64,000 bases of DNA, taken from Rubrivivax sp. Lineage in GTDB: Bacteria; Pseudomonadota; Gammaproteobacteria; Burkholderiales; Burkholderiaceae_C. The notes beneath the pieces were generated by a model. That model made no database searches. It saw only the letters and a list, made by a program, of their open reading frames with translations, and was not told the DNA's origin. Of this stretch, positions 37,599 through 47,164 are shown piece by piece; the first letter of the stretch is position 1; each line of letters begins with the position of its first letter. Both the position numbers and the translations under genes were made by a program. The DNA lies in the NCBI GenBank assembly GCA_019635285.1, contig JAHBZS010000003.1, positions 1 through 64,000 of the forward strand. Direction: 5' to 3'.

Positions 37599-37952
37599 TC
37601 AGGCGCGGCGCACTTCCATCACGCCGTGCTCGGTGGCCTGCTCATAGACCGACGGCACACGCGAAGCCAGGTGCAGCAGCAGGCGCGCCGCATGCCGCTT
37701 GACCGTCCAGCGCAGCGCGACGCCCGCGGCCACCAGCAGCCCGCCCGGCCACGGGTAGCCGGACAGCGCCACGGCAATGCCCGGGCCGATCAGTGCCAGG
37801 GCCAGCGGCGTGGCATGCGTGCGGAAAGCGACGAAGGGCGCCGCCAGCTTGGGGTTGACGATGACCCGGAAGCGCCCGTGCGGCAGCCCGTTGCGAAATT
37901 CTTCGAAGGGGATGTATTCGGCAGTGTCCTGCGTGTGGCTCTCAGACCCCAT
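37599..37952 (-). CDS. Small membrane protein of unknown function
   Basis: The 117-residue protein begins at ATG 37952 (MGSESHTQDTAEYIPFEEF), has a soluble N-terminus with FRNGLPHGRFRVIVNPKLAAP, and then two hydrophobic helices (LALALIGPGIAVAL, YPWPGGLLVAAGVAL). I recognise it only as a kind of conserved small membrane protein seen in Burkholderiales. It lies next to a tRNA fragment at its 5' side and 13 bp before the DMT transporter gene. Confidence 0.65.
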   Translation of the reverse strand: MGSESHTQDTAEYIPFEEFRNGLPHGRFRVIVNPKLAAPFVAFRTHATPLALALIGPGIAVALSGYPWPGGLLVAAGVALRWTVKRHAARLLLHLASRVPSVYEQATEHGVMEVRRA

Positions 37953-37966
37953 GCCGCATCCCTTCG

Positions 37967-38022
37967 GGTGGTAGGCCGTGCTGGGCTCGAAAACCAGCGG
38001 CCTGCGGATTATGGAGGCTCTG
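37967..38022 (-). pseudogene. Decayed 3' half of the CAU tRNA gene
   Basis: From 37967 a 25-bp stretch is identical to 42305-42329, which covers the CCA end, acceptor 3' strand and part of the T arm of the intact tRNA at 42307-42383. Then two A bases are inserted, CCAGCG matches, six bases differ, and GGATTATG (anticodon loop region) matches before homology fades. It cannot form a tRNA. Orientation is the same as the intact gene, so this is a direct repeat of the 3' end, as left by site-specific integration. Confidence 0.8.
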
Positions 38023-38186
38023 GCGAGGCACCTGCCTGGAGGTGCCCGGACATCAGCGCAAGACCGACGCGCGCCGCAGCGGGGTGACAGACCGCACGCC
38101 GCGCCTGCCGCAGCGGCCGTCACCCCGACCTCGCCCGCGCCGCTTGGCGGCCGCACACGCTTGGCGAAGTCCCGCGACGCGGGGCC

Positions 38187-39635
38187 TCAGCCTCGCGCCG
38201 GGAAGATGCTCTTCTTCACCAGCGCATGCACGCCCCAGTTGCCGTCGACCACCTGCGTGATGCCGAAGTCGACCGCGATGGACATCAGCGAGATCGCCTC
38301 GTCCTCGGAGAGGTTCTGCGTGGTCATCAGGAAGTGGCGCATCTTGTGATACGCGTCGCGCAGCGCCTTGTCGACCGAGGACTTCTTGTAGATCTCGTTC
38401 TGCGCGTCCGCGCCCAGCTCGGCCAGGTAGTTGGCGTAGCTGAAGCCGTGCAGCAGCCACTCGTCCTGCGTTTCCAGCAACGGGTACTTCAGTTCTGCCA
38501 ACGGCGTGCCGGGCAGGCTGGCCTTCTTGTGCAGGATGAACTGGAAGGTGCCGGTCAGCGAACATTCGATCGCCGTGCCGCACAGCTCGGAGTCGCCCTG
38601 CGACGCATGCGGGTCACCGACCGAGAACATCGCGCCCGCCACGGCGACCGGGTAGTACAGCGTCGCGCCTTTGCCGATGCGCCAGTTGTCGATGTTGCCG
38701 CCGGTGTAGTTGGGCGGGATCGAGGTCACCAGCTCGGCCTCGGCCGGCGCCACGCCCATCGTGCCGAAGTGGGGCCGCACCGGGATGCGGATGTTCTGCA
38801 GCACGTTCTCGTTCTTGGTGATGGTCCGGTGGTCCACCGGCACGCCTGGATAGTCGATCGTCGGATGCACGACGCCGAACGGATCGGTCTGCGGCGTCCA
38901 GCGGAAGTTGTAGACCGCGCGGGCCCAGTTGCGTTCGCCGGTGGCGTCGACCTCGTAGATCGTCACCACCTCGCGCTTCTTCGGCTCGGTCAGCGTGTCG
39001 CCGTAGTGGAAGCCCCAGTTGGCCGCGGCGTTGCTGCCGAAGGTCTTGCCCTTGAAGCGGGGGTTGCCGCTCGGGCGCGGCACGCAGTCGATGATGCGCA
39101 CTTCCAGGATGTCGCCCGGTTCCGCACCCTTGATGCGCACCGGCCCCGTGCACACGTGCACGCCCTGCCCGCCGCCGGCGCCCACCTTGGCGTCCATCGG
39201 CCCGACCCCGCGCCGGTTGATGCCCTTTCGCGTCGCGTCCCAATAGAAGACGCTTTCCGCGCCCGGGTCGCCCTTGACCATGCGTTCGGCGTCGTCGTTG
39301 GCATGGTGGGTCAGCGTTTCGATCGTCGCGTAGTCGCCCGACTCGACCTCGACCACCGGCTTGGCCGACTTGCTGAAGTAGCCCCACAGCACGGTGTTGG
39401 CGTTGGCGGGAATGAAGTAGTGGCTGGCCATGCCCTGGCCGGGCGTGGCGCTCTGCGCAAAGGCCCGAGGCGCCATCGACACCCCCAGCGCGCCGACCGA
39501 CACGGCCCCGCCGCCGGCGACCATGGCATCACGCAGGAACGAGCGGCGCGCGGTCTTGAACTCTTCCTTGACGTCTTCTTCGGCTTCCGGTGTGACGCCG
39601 TGGACGCAGCCGGGCCCGCAGATGTGCTTGAGCAT
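38187..39635 (-). CDS. Acetamidase/formamidase family protein, Tat-exported
   Basis: The 482-residue protein has a twin-arginine signal (ARRSFLRDAM followed by a hydrophobic AVSVGALGVSMAPRAFAQS), so the folded enzyme is probably exported. It then has a FmdA_AmdA domain with GDPGAESVFYWD, HVCTGPVRIKGAEPGDILEV, FGSNAAANWGFHYGDTL, ASQGDSELCGTAIECS and QVVDGNWGVHALVKK. The family hydrolyses formamide, acetamide or related short amides to ammonia and an acid, supplying nitrogen. The start is ATG 39635. The paralogous amidase domain of the divergent gene shares these segments. Confidence 0.9.
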   Translation of the reverse strand: MLKHICGPGCVHGVTPEAEEDVKEEFKTARRSFLRDAMVAGGGAVSVGALGVSMAPRAFAQSATPGQGMASHYFIPANANTVLWGYFSKSAKPVVEVESGDYATIETLTHHANDDAERMVKGDPGAESVFYWDATRKGINRRGVGPMDAKVGAGGGQGVHVCTGPVRIKGAEPGDILEVRIIDCVPRPSGNPRFKGKTFGSNAAANWGFHYGDTLTEPKKREVVTIYEVDATGERNWARAVYNFRWTPQTDPFGVVHPTIDYPGVPVDHRTITKNENVLQNIRIPVRPHFGTMGVAPAEAELVTSIPPNYTGGNIDNWRIGKGATLYYPVAVAGAMFSVGDPHASQGDSELCGTAIECSLTGTFQFILHKKASLPGTPLAELKYPLLETQDEWLLHGFSYANYLAELGADAQNEIYKKSSVDKALRDAYHKMRHFLMTTQNLSEDEAISLMSIAVDFGITQVVDGNWGVHALVKKSIFPARG

Positions 39636-39825
39636 GGGTTCACTCCTCCTTGGTGGTTGACGACCGGCGCAGCCGCGCCGGCCTGGTCGCCAGTGTTCGA
39701 CCGCTGGCCAGGTTTGGCCTTGTCGGAGGGCGCACAAAAACTTGTAGGCGTGCCGGCGGATACGCACGCGGGCGGGCGGGCGCATAGCATCCGCCGGGTC
39801 ACCCGAGACTGCCGAACGGACCTGC
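39636..39825. promoter_or_regulatory. Divergent promoter region of the two amidase genes
   Basis: This 190-bp gap separates the two oppositely directed amidase genes and must contain both promoters. It includes GAGTGAACCC-side ribosome-site sequence (AGGAGGAGTG on the minus strand before ATG 39635) and a GCCAGTG...CTGGCCAGG inverted arrangement near 39690-39712. The AraC-type domain encoded next door is the obvious candidate to bind here. No site could be assigned with confidence. Confidence 0.4.
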
Positions 39826-42279
39826 ATGCTGGACGACGTGCGACGTTTCTCGACCAACGCCTATCCCGAAGACTTGCGTGCCTCGGCCTGGGCGGACGTG
39901 CTGCTCATGGCACTGATCGGGCGCGCCACGGACACGCCTGCGTTGCCGCCGCTGGAAGGCTATGTGTCGTCGCGCACGTCGGCGCTTGGATCGGTGTTCA
40001 TGACGTTGGCGTCCTCGCCGCAGGTCTGGACGCCGCATGCCGCGAGCGCGCTGCGTGCGGGCGGCGCCGTGCTGGTGCTGGCGCTGCTGGAAGGCCGGGC
40101 GCAGGTGACCGAAGGCGATGAATCGATCGCGCTGGCCGCCGGCGGCATGGTGGTGCTCGAACCGACGCGACGCTGGCGCGTGTTGCTCGAGACCGCGTTC
40201 CGCGCGGTGGTGGTCAAACTCGAATCGGCAAGTTTCCTCCGCCGACTGGTGCGCACCAGCGGGCAGGACCTGAACCAGATCTCGTCGCGCAGCGGTGTCG
40301 GCGCGGTGTGCATGAACCTGGTGCGTTCCGTCAGCGAAGAGCTCGACCGGCTTGCCGGGCCCGACCTGCTGCCCATCGAGGCGACGCTCAATGAACTGCT
40401 GGTCAGCTGCCTGTCGCACCGCGGCGCGCAGAAGACGGAAGACTCGACCTCGGTGCAGCTCGGCCATCTGCGGCGCGTCTGCCGCACCATCGAAGCGCGG
40501 CTCGGCGACGCGGAGCTGACGGTCGACCACATCGGCGAGCTGGAGGGCTTGTCGACGCGCTACGTGCAGAAGCTCTTCAAGGGCGGTTCCACCACTTTCG
40601 GCGAGTACCTGAAGGAGCGCCGGCTCGAGCGTTGCCGCATCGACCTGGCCAATCCGGCGCTGGCTCACTTCACCATCGCCGAGTTGTGCTTCCGCTCGGG
40701 CTTTGGCGATGCGGCCAACTTCAGCCGCGCCTTCACCGCTCGCTTCGGCGTCTCGCCCAAGGCCTATCGCGCCGCACCGCCCCAGCCTGGCGCTGCCCCA
40801 GCGCCGTTGCAGCGGGGCCGGCCAGACGACGGGGCATCGCGCAGACCGGTGAACGCGATGCCTGCGCCGGTGGCGACGCAGGACGACGAGGTGCGGCGCA
40901 GCGAATTCCAGCAGGTGCTGGGTGACCATGCACGCTATGTCGTCGCGCTGGCGCTGGCGCCGAAGCGGGCGGTGTCGTCACGGCCCACCGAGTCGGCGGG
41001 GGGCGATCTGCCGCACCACTACTACCTGCCCGTGTCCGACAAGACGGTGCACTGGGGTTACTTCAGCCGCCACCTGAAGCCGGTGATCTCGCTGCGCTCG
41101 GGTGACATCGTGACGATGGAGACGCTGACGCAGCACGCGTCGGACGACCACGAGCGCATGATCGCCGGCGACCCCGGCGCCGAGAGCGTGTTCCACTGGA
41201 CGGCCCGGCAGAAGAACATCGACCGCCGCGGCGCAGGCCCGATGGACGCCAGCATCTTCGGGCGCGGCGCAGGCGAAGGCTTCGGCGTGCACGTCTGCAC
41301 CGGCCCGGTGCTGGTCCACGACGCCGAGCCGGGCGACGTGCTGGAGGTGCGCATCCTGGACATCCGCACGCGCCCGAGCTGCCACGCGAAGCATCTCGGA
41401 CGCGCGTTCGGCAGCAACGCTGCCGCGTGGTGGGGCTATCACTACCACGACCAACTCACCGAGCCGAAGAAGCGCGAGGTGGTCACGGTCTACGAAGTCC
41501 ATGCGGCAGACGACGAGCCCTACGCGAAGGCGGTCTACAGCTTCCGCTGGACGCCGCAGACCGATCCCTTCGGCGTGGTGCATGCCACCATCGACTATCC
41601 CGGCGTCGTCGTCGACCCGACGACGGTCGATCGCCGGTACGGCGTCTTGGCCAAGGCGCATGTGCCCATTCGTCCGCACTTCGGCGTGCTGGCCGTCGCG
41701 CCGCGCGAGAGCGGCATGGTCGATTCGATCCCGCCGGCCTACTTCGGCGGCAACCTCGACAACTGGCGCGCGGGCAAGGGCGCCCGGCTGTACCTGCCGG
41801 TGTCGGTGGAAGGCGCGCTGTTCTCGGCCGGCGACCCGCACGCCTCCCAGGGCGATTCGGAGGTCTGCGGCACCGCCATCGAGTGTTCGCTGACCGGCGT
41901 GTTCCAGCTGGTGCTGCACAAGCGTCGTGATCTGGGGAACAGCTTCCTGGCCGACCTCAACTACCCGTTCCTGGAAACCGACGACGCCTGGGTACTGCAG
42001 GGATTCAGCTTTGCCAACCACCTGGCCGAACTGGGCACCAACGCGCAGACCGAGGTCTACAAGAAATCGTCGCTCGACCTGGCGATGCGTGACGCCTTCC
42101 GCAAGGCGCGTCGCTACCTGATGAAGGCGCACGAGCTCGACGAAGACGAGGCCGTCTCGCTGATCTCCGTGGCCGTGGACTTCGGCGTGACGCAGGTCGT
42201 CGATGGCAACTGGGGCGTGCACGCGGTCATCAAGAAAGCGATCTTTCCCGACTACGACGGGACCGTCGTCGCACCCTGA
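39826..42279 (+). CDS. AraC-family regulator fused to acetamidase/formamidase
   Basis: One uninterrupted 817-residue frame encodes two complete proteins. Residues about 1-200 resemble the AraC-binding-like sensor of NitR/FeaR-type regulators. Residues about 211-316 form the double helix-turn-helix (LTVDHIGELEGLSTRYVQKL and FTIAELCFRSGFGDAANFSR, ending FGVSPKAYR). A Pro/Ala-rich linker of roughly 75 residues follows. Residues 394-817 are a full FmdA_AmdA amidase (GDPGAESVFHWT, FGSNAAAWWGYHY, ASQGDSEVCGTAIECS, QVVDGNWGVHAVIKK). Unlike its divergent paralogue it has no Tat signal, fitting a cytoplasmic DNA-binding enzyme. Substrate-coupled control of the adjacent amidase is the simplest idea. 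I know no described protein with this fusion. Confidence 0.9.
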   Translation: MLDDVRRFSTNAYPEDLRASAWADVLLMALIGRATDTPALPPLEGYVSSRTSALGSVFMTLASSPQVWTPHAASALRAGGAVLVLALLEGRAQVTEGDESIALAAGGMVVLEPTRRWRVLLETAFRAVVVKLESASFLRRLVRTSGQDLNQISSRSGVGAVCMNLVRSVSEELDRLAGPDLLPIEATLNELLVSCLSHRGAQKTEDSTSVQLGHLRRVCRTIEARLGDAELTVDHIGELEGLSTRYVQKLFKGGSTTFGEYLKERRLERCRIDLANPALAHFTIAELCFRSGFGDAANFSRAFTARFGVSPKAYRAAPPQPGAAPAPLQRGRPDDGASRRPVNAMPAPVATQDDEVRRSEFQQVLGDHARYVVALALAPKRAVSSRPTESAGGDLPHHYYLPVSDKTVHWGYFSRHLKPVISLRSGDIVTMETLTQHASDDHERMIAGDPGAESVFHWTARQKNIDRRGAGPMDASIFGRGAGEGFGVHVCTGPVLVHDAEPGDVLEVRILDIRTRPSCHAKHLGRAFGSNAAAWWGYHYHDQLTEPKKREVVTVYEVHAADDEPYAKAVYSFRWTPQTDPFGVVHATIDYPGVVVDPTTVDRRYGVLAKAHVPIRPHFGVLAVAPRESGMVDSIPPAYFGGNLDNWRAGKGARLYLPVSVEGALFSAGDPHASQGDSEVCGTAIECSLTGVFQLVLHKRRDLGNSFLADLNYPFLETDDAWVLQGFSFANHLAELGTNAQTEVYKKSSLDLAMRDAFRKARRYLMKAHELDEDEAVSLISVAVDFGVTQVVDGNWGVHAVIKKAIFPDYDGTVVAP

Positions 42280-42306
42280 AACGGCCGCTGCAGCCGGCGT
42301 CGCAGG

Positions 42307-42383
42307 TGGTAGGCCGTGCTGGGCTCGAACCAGCGACCAAAGGATTATGAGTCCTCTGCTCTGACCAACTGAGCTAACGGCCC
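42307..42383 (-). tRNA. tRNA with CAU anticodon (tRNA-Ile2 or elongator Met)
   Basis: The minus strand reads GGGCCGTTAGCTCAGTTGG and continues to an anticodon arm GGACTCATAATCC. The T arm is CTGGTTCGAGCCCAG and the acceptor ACGGCCT is followed by A and an encoded CCA. The 7-bp acceptor pairs except for a terminal G-T wobble. The TTTGGTCGCTGGTTC stretch resembles bacterial tRNA-Ile2, whose CAU is modified to lysidine, so I favour Ile over Met. Confidence 0.9.
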
Positions 42384-42406
42384 CCTGCGCGGGATTGTAG
42401 GCAGCG

Positions 42407-43444
42407 CTACTTCTGGCTCAGCGCGTTGCCGACCAGGCGCGCCGTGATGTCGACGATCTGGATCATGCGGTCGTAGGCCATGCGCGTCGGGCCGATGACG
42501 CCCAGCGTGCCGACCACGCGGCCGTCCACTTCGTAGGGCGCGGTCACCACCGACAGCTCCTCGAAGGGCACGACGCGGCTCTCGCCGCCGATGTAGATGC
42601 GCACGCCCTCGGCGCGGCTGCTCACGTCCAGCAGGCGCATCAGCTCGGTCTTGTGCTCGAACACGTCGAACAGCTTGCGCAAGGACCCCAGGTCGTTGCC
42701 CAGCGCCGGCACGTCCAGCAGGTTGCGCTCGCCGCTGACGATGACCTGGTCGCTGCTTTCGGCCAGCACTTCGGTGCCGGCCTGCACCGCCGCCTGCATC
42801 AGCGTGGCGATCTCGGTGCGCAGCGCTTCGATCTCGTGCTTCAGCCGCTCGCGCACCCCCTCGATGCTCAGGCCCGCGTAGTGCGTGTTCAGGTAGTTGG
42901 TGGCCTCGACCAGTTCGCCCTGCGCGTAGTCGCGCGCGGTGAAGATGACGCGGTTCTGCACGTCGCCGTCGGGCGCCACCAGGATCACCAGCACGCGCCG
43001 CTCGCCCAGGCGCAGGAACTCGATGTGGTGGAACACGCTGGCCTTGCGCGGCGCGGTGACCACGCCGACAAAGCTGCTCAGGCTGGACAGCAGGCTCGCC
43101 GCCTGCGTGATAACGCGCTGCGGCTGGTCGGGGTGCAGCTGTTCGCGCACCGCGGCGATGTCCGGCGGCACCTCGGCCAGGCTCACCGGCCGCGCGGTGA
43201 GCATGGTGTCGACGAAGAGCCGGTAGCCGCGGGCGGTGGGCACGCGGCCGGCGCTGGTGTGCGGGCTGGCGATCAGCCCCAGCTCCTCCAGGTCGGCCAT
43301 CACGTTGCGGATGGTCGCCGGCGACAGCTCCAGCCCGCTGGCACGCGACAGCGTGCGCGAGCCCACCGGCTGGCCTTCGGCGATGTAACGCTCGACCAGG
43401 GTTTTCAGCAGGGTGCGGGCACGTTCGTCCAGCATGTTTTTCAT
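42407..43444 (-). CDS. hrcA: Heat-inducible transcription repressor HrcA
   Basis: This 345-residue protein has the N-terminal winged helix of HrcA ([54 protein letters not shown]) followed by the GAF-like and insertion domains, ending [18 protein letters not shown]. HrcA binds CIRCE elements upstream of groESL and dnaK operons. ATG 43444 ([10 protein letters not shown]) is used here; ATG 43435 is equally plausible. The gene diverges from nadK across 60 bp, as in many betaproteobacteria. I found no CIRCE in this promoter. Confidence 0.93.
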   Translation of the reverse strand: MKNMLDERARTLLKTLVERYIAEGQPVGSRTLSRASGLELSPATIRNVMADLEELGLIASPHTSAGRVPTARGYRLFVDTMLTARPVSLAEVPPDIAAVREQLHPDQPQRVITQAASLLSSLSSFVGVVTAPRKASVFHHIEFLRLGERRVLVILVAPDGDVQNRVIFTARDYAQGELVEATNYLNTHYAGLSIEGVRERLKHEIEALRTEIATLMQAAVQAGTEVLAESSDQVIVSGERNLLDVPALGNDLGSLRKLFDVFEHKTELMRLLDVSSRAEGVRIYIGGESRVVPFEELSVVTAPYEVDGRVVGTLGVIGPTRMAYDRMIQIVDITARLVGNALSQK

Positions 43445-43504
43445 TGTACGGACCCGCCCTGGCGGGCCACGCGACCGCACGGGCCCTATGGTGTAATGGT
43501 CCGC

Positions 43505-44380
43505 ATGCCGATGCGTTTTCGTCATGCTGCGATCGTGGGCAAGTACCAGGCCCAAGGCATCAAGCCGCTGCTCGAGGACATCGCCGGCTTCCTGCTGCGC
43601 CTGGGGCTGGAGGTATCGCTCGACGCCGCCACCGCGCTCAACACCGGCATCACCGACCACGACGCGCTGTCGCCGGCCGAGATGGGCCGGCGCTGCGACC
43701 TGGCGGTGGTGGTCGGCGGCGACGGCACGATGCTCGGCATCGCGCGCGAGCTGGCGCGCCACAACCTGCCGCTGGTGGGCATCAACCAGGGGCGGCTGGG
43801 CTTCATCACCGACGTGCCGCTGTCCAACTACCGCGAGACGCTGCAGAGCATGGTGGCCGGCGACTACGAAGAAGAGCACCGCACGATGATCGAAGGCGGC
43901 GTCTGGCGCGACGGCGAGAAGATCTTCGACGGCCTGTCGCTCAACGAGGTGGTGGTCAGCCGCGGCGCCACCGCCAGCATGGTCGAGCTGCGCATCGACA
44001 TCGGCGACGAGTTCGTCGCCAACCTGCGCGCCGACGGGCTGATCATCGCCTCGCCCACCGGCAGCACGGCCTATGCGCTGTCGGCCGGTGGGCCGATCAT
44101 GCACCCCGGCATCAGCGGGCTGCTGGCGGTGCCGATCGCGTCGCACACGCTGTCCAACCGGCCGATCGTGCTGCCCGACCAGCAGGAGATCCGCGTCGAG
44201 GTGGTGGCCGGGCGCGACGCGTCGGCCAACTTCGACATGCAGAGCCTGGCCAGCCTGCTGCACGGCGACCAGGTGCGCGTGCGCCGCTCGGCGCACAAGG
44301 TGCGCTTCCTGCACCCGCGCGGCTGGAGCTACTACGCCACGCTGCGGCGCAAGCTGCGCTGGCACGAGGGCGTGGTGTGA
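43505..44380 (+). CDS. nadK: NAD kinase
   Basis: The 291-residue enzyme contains the NAD-kinase motifs [31 protein letters not shown] and [17 protein letters not shown]. It phosphorylates NAD to NADP with ATP or polyphosphate. ATG 43505 gives the normal family start ([14 protein letters not shown]). Divergent from hrcA; a REP-like hairpin region separates it from recN downstream. Confidence 0.95.
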   Translation: MPMRFRHAAIVGKYQAQGIKPLLEDIAGFLLRLGLEVSLDAATALNTGITDHDALSPAEMGRRCDLAVVVGGDGTMLGIARELARHNLPLVGINQGRLGFITDVPLSNYRETLQSMVAGDYEEEHRTMIEGGVWRDGEKIFDGLSLNEVVVSRGATASMVELRIDIGDEFVANLRADGLIIASPTGSTAYALSAGGPIMHPGISGLLAVPIASHTLSNRPIVLPDQQEIRVEVVAGRDASANFDMQSLASLLHGDQVRVRRSAHKVRFLHPRGWSYYATLRRKLRWHEGVV

Positions 44381-44460
44381 CCCCCCCCGTAGCGCCTTCG
44401 GCGCTACCCCCCAGGGGGGCGACGCCAGCGGACCGGCAAAGCCGGATCCGCGGCGCCTGC
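44381..44460. repeat. REP-like extragenic hairpin cluster after nadK
   Basis: Three palindromic elements lie in a row directly after the nadK stop: GTAGCGCC-TTC-GGCGCTAC (44389-44407), CCCCCC-A-GGGGGG (44407-44419) and CCGGC-AAA-GCCGG (44433-44445). The first can act as a terminator. The composite resembles extragenic palindromes that I recall as common after genes in Comamonadaceae and Rubrivivax relatives. Confidence 0.6.
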
Positions 44461-44512
44461 TGGGTGACGTCGCCAAGCATCTTCGCGTCGCGCCTCGACG
44501 TGGGGCATTGAG

Positions 44513-46201
44513 ATGCTGCGCCGTCTAAGCTTGCGTGATGTGGTCATCGTCAGCCGGCTCGAGGTCGAACTCGAGGCCGGCTTCTCGGTGCTGACCGGCG
44601 AGACCGGCGCCGGCAAGTCCATCCTCATCGACGCGCTGCAGCTGGCGCTGGGCGGGCGCGGCGAGGCCGGCGTGGTGCGCGAGGGCTGCGCGCGCGCCGA
44701 GGTCACGGCCGAGTTCGACACGCCGCCGGCGCTGCACGCCTGGCTGGACGAGGCCGGCTTCGACACCGGCGACAGCTTGCTGTTGCGTCGCAGCATCGAC
44801 GCGCAGGGCAAGAGCCGCGCCTGGGTCAACGGCAGCCCGGCCACCGTGGGCCAGCTGCGCGAGGCCGGCGAGCAGCTGGTCGACATTCACGGCCAGCACG
44901 CCTGGCAGAGCCTGACGCGGCCCGCCGCCGTGCGCGCGCTGCTGGACGAGCAGGCCGGTGCGGACACGACGGCGCTGTCGGCACTGTGGCAGGCCTGGAA
45001 GGCGGCCGAGGCCGCGCTGGCCGACGCCCAGGCGCGCGGCGAGACGTTGCAGCGCGAACGCGAGCGCCTGGCCTGGCAGATCGGCGAGATCGACAAGCTG
45101 GCGCCGGCCGCCGGCGAATGGGACGAGTTGAATGCCGAGCATCAGCGCCTGGCGCATGCGCAGTCGCTGCTCGACGGCGTGCGCGCGGCGCTGGACGCCG
45201 TCAGCGATGGCGAGCCGGCGGCCGACGCGCTGGCCGGCCGCGCCATCGATGCGCTGGACGAACTGACGCGCTACGACGCGCAGCTGGCGGCGGTGATCGA
45301 CGTGCTGCAGGGTGCGCAAGCGCAGCTGCAGGACGCGGCGCACAGCCTGCACGCCTACCTGGGGCGCGGCGAACCCGACCCGGGCCGGCTGGCCGAGCTG
45401 GACACGCGCCTGTCGGCCTGGATGTCCCTGGCGCGGCGCTACCACCGCGCGCCGGCCGAGCTGCCGGCGCTGCTGGAAGGCTGGCAGCAGGAACTGCGCG
45501 GCCTGGACGCCGCGGCCGACCTGGACGCGCTGCAGGCGGCGCAGCAGCAGGCGCAGGCCGCCTGGCGCACCGAGGCGCAGCGCGTGGGCAAGCTGCGGCG
45601 CGCCGCGGCGCCCAAGCTGGCGGCCGCGGTGACACAGGCCATGCAGCAGCTGGGCATGGACGGCGGGCGCTTCGCGGTCGCGCTGCACCCGGTCGACGCG
45701 CCGCAGGCCTTCGGGCTGGAAAGCGTGGAATTCCAGGTCGCCGGCCATGCCGGCAGCAGCCCGCGGCCGCTGGCCAAGGTGGCCTCGGGCGGCGAGCTGT
45801 CGCGGCTGGCGCTGGCCATCGCCGTGAGCACGCGCCAGGCGCAAGCCACGGTGCCGACGCTGATCTTCGACGAGATCGACGCCGGCGTCGGCGGCAACGT
45901 GGCTTACCAGGTGGGCCGGCTGATGAAGCAGCTGGGCGGCACGAACCAGGTGCTGGCGGTGACGCACCTGGCGCAGGTGGCGGCCTGTGCCGACCATCAC
46001 TTCGTGGTCTCCAAGAGCCTGCAGGGCGGCGCCACGCTCAGCGACGTGCAGCCGGTGACCGGCGAGGCGCGGGTCACCGAGGTGGCGCGCATGCTCGGCG
46101 ACGAGCGCCTGGCCGGCACCAGCCGCGCGCATGCCGAGGCCATGCTCGGCGGCAGCGCCGAGGCGCCGAAGCCGGCGCGCACCGCACGGGGGAGCCGGTG
46201 A
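44513..46201 (+). CDS. recN: DNA repair protein RecN
   Basis: This 562-residue SMC-like ATPase has Walker [20 protein letters not shown], a central coiled coil, ABC signature [16 protein letters not shown] and Walker [20 protein letters not shown], followed by the D-loop/His switch [14 protein letters not shown]. RecN holds DNA ends during double-strand-break repair and is usually SOS-induced. ATG 44513 matches the family start ([19 protein letters not shown]). Its TGA overlaps the GTG of rapZ. Confidence 0.95.
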   Translation: MLRRLSLRDVVIVSRLEVELEAGFSVLTGETGAGKSILIDALQLALGGRGEAGVVREGCARAEVTAEFDTPPALHAWLDEAGFDTGDSLLLRRSIDAQGKSRAWVNGSPATVGQLREAGEQLVDIHGQHAWQSLTRPAAVRALLDEQAGADTTALSALWQAWKAAEAALADAQARGETLQRERERLAWQIGEIDKLAPAAGEWDELNAEHQRLAHAQSLLDGVRAALDAVSDGEPAADALAGRAIDALDELTRYDAQLAAVIDVLQGAQAQLQDAAHSLHAYLGRGEPDPGRLAELDTRLSAWMSLARRYHRAPAELPALLEGWQQELRGLDAAADLDALQAAQQQAQAAWRTEAQRVGKLRRAAAPKLAAAVTQAMQQLGMDGGRFAVALHPVDAPQAFGLESVEFQVAGHAGSSPRPLAKVASGGELSRLALAIAVSTRQAQATVPTLIFDEIDAGVGGNVAYQVGRLMKQLGGTNQVLAVTHLAQVAACADHHFVVSKSLQGGATLSDVQPVTGEARVTEVARMLGDERLAGTSRAHAEAMLGGSAEAPKPARTARGSR

Positions 46202-47145
46202 ATACCGGCGAGCGGCCGGAGCGTCGCGCGGTACCGCGCGACACCGACGCCGGCGCCGCCGCGGGCTCGCCCGCGGACCGGCGCGAGGTGGTGCTGATCA
46301 CCGGCATCTCCGGGTCGGGCAAGTCGGTGGCGCTGCACGCGCTGGAGGACGCCGGCTTCTTCTGCGTCGACAACCTGCCGCCGGAGATGCTGCGCGACTT
46401 CATCCGCCTGGAGCACGGCCGCTTCACGCGGCGCGTGGCCGTGGCGGTGGACGTGCGCAACGCCACGGCGCTGCCGCAGCTGGTGCCGCTGATCAACGAG
46501 CTGCAGCGCGAAGGCGTGCAGATCCGCTCGCTGTTCCTCGACGCCAGCACCGACGCGCTGCTGCGCCGCTTCTCCGAGACGCGGCGGCCGCACCCGCTGT
46601 CGTCCGCGGCGGGCGGCAGCGACGCCTCGCGCGTGCTCATCGACGCCATCGAGCTGGAGCGCGAGCTGCTGGCGGCGCTGCGCGAGGTGTCCACCGTGGT
46701 CGACACCAGCCAGCTGCGCCCGGCCCAGTTGCGCAGCTGGGTGCGCGACTTGGTCGACGCGCGCGGCTCGGCGCTGACGCTGGTCTTCGAATCCTTCGCC
46801 TTCAAGTACGGCGTGCCGCTGGACGCCGACTTCGTGTTCGACGTGCGCGTGCTGCCCAACCCGCACTACATCCGCGAGCTGCGCCCGCTGACCGGCCGCG
46901 ACGCGCCGGTGGCCGCCTACCTGGAGGCGCAGCCCGACGTGCGCGAGATGCTCGAGCAGATCGAGACCTTCCTGCGGCGCTGGCTGGCCGCGTTCGAGGA
47001 AGACCAGCGCAGCTACCTGACGGTGGCCATCGGCTGCACCGGCGGACAGCACCGCTCGGTCTACATGAGCGAGATGCTGGTGCGGCGCTTTGCCGCCAGC
47101 GGCTCCGCGCTGGTGCGGCACCGCGAACTGGACGCGCGCGAATGA
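46198..47145 (+). CDS. rapZ: RNase adapter protein RapZ
   Basis: The 315-residue protein starts at GTG 46198 within the recN stop codon. After a non-conserved N-terminal 30 residues, the P-loop [21 protein letters not shown] and Walker B/DNLPPEML region are followed by the C-terminal domain with [15 protein letters not shown]. RapZ binds nucleotides and, in enterobacteria, guides RNase E to GlmZ sRNA; in betaproteobacteria its RNA partner is unknown. Tight coupling to recN is seen here. Confidence 0.92.
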   Translation: MNTGERPERRAVPRDTDAGAAAGSPADRREVVLITGISGSGKSVALHALEDAGFFCVDNLPPEMLRDFIRLEHGRFTRRVAVAVDVRNATALPQLVPLINELQREGVQIRSLFLDASTDALLRRFSETRRPHPLSSAAGGSDASRVLIDAIELERELLAALREVSTVVDTSQLRPAQLRSWVRDLVDARGSALTLVFESFAFKYGVPLDADFVFDVRVLPNPHYIRELRPLTGRDAPVAAYLEAQPDVREMLEQIETFLRRWLAAFEEDQRSYLTVAIGCTGGQHRSVYMSEMLVRRFAASGSALVRHRELDARE

Positions 47146-47164
47146 TCTGCCGCCCGAGCCGCTG

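Larger units (their letters stand above)
37967..42383. mobile_element. Possible tRNA-bounded genomic island with two amidase genes
   Basis: The segment is flanked by the intact CAU tRNA on the right and a direct repeat of its 3' half on the left, the arrangement expected for an element integrated at a tRNA 3' end. It contains only two divergent acetamidase/formamidase genes, one fused to an AraC regulator. No integrase, transposase or other mobility gene is present. If this was an integrative element it has been reduced to cargo; a simple duplication of the tRNA end is the alternative. The 234 bp 37953-38186 hold the tRNA fragment and nothing else that I can recognise. Confidence 0.45.

Noticed and set aside
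37967-38022. Second functional CAU tRNA gene
   Set aside because: Only the 3' half is present, with a two-base insertion in the T loop and no D arm or 5' acceptor strand.
43445-43504. CIRCE element in the hrcA-nadK gap
   Set aside because: No TTAGCACTC / GAGTGCTAA inverted repeat was found in the 60-bp interval.
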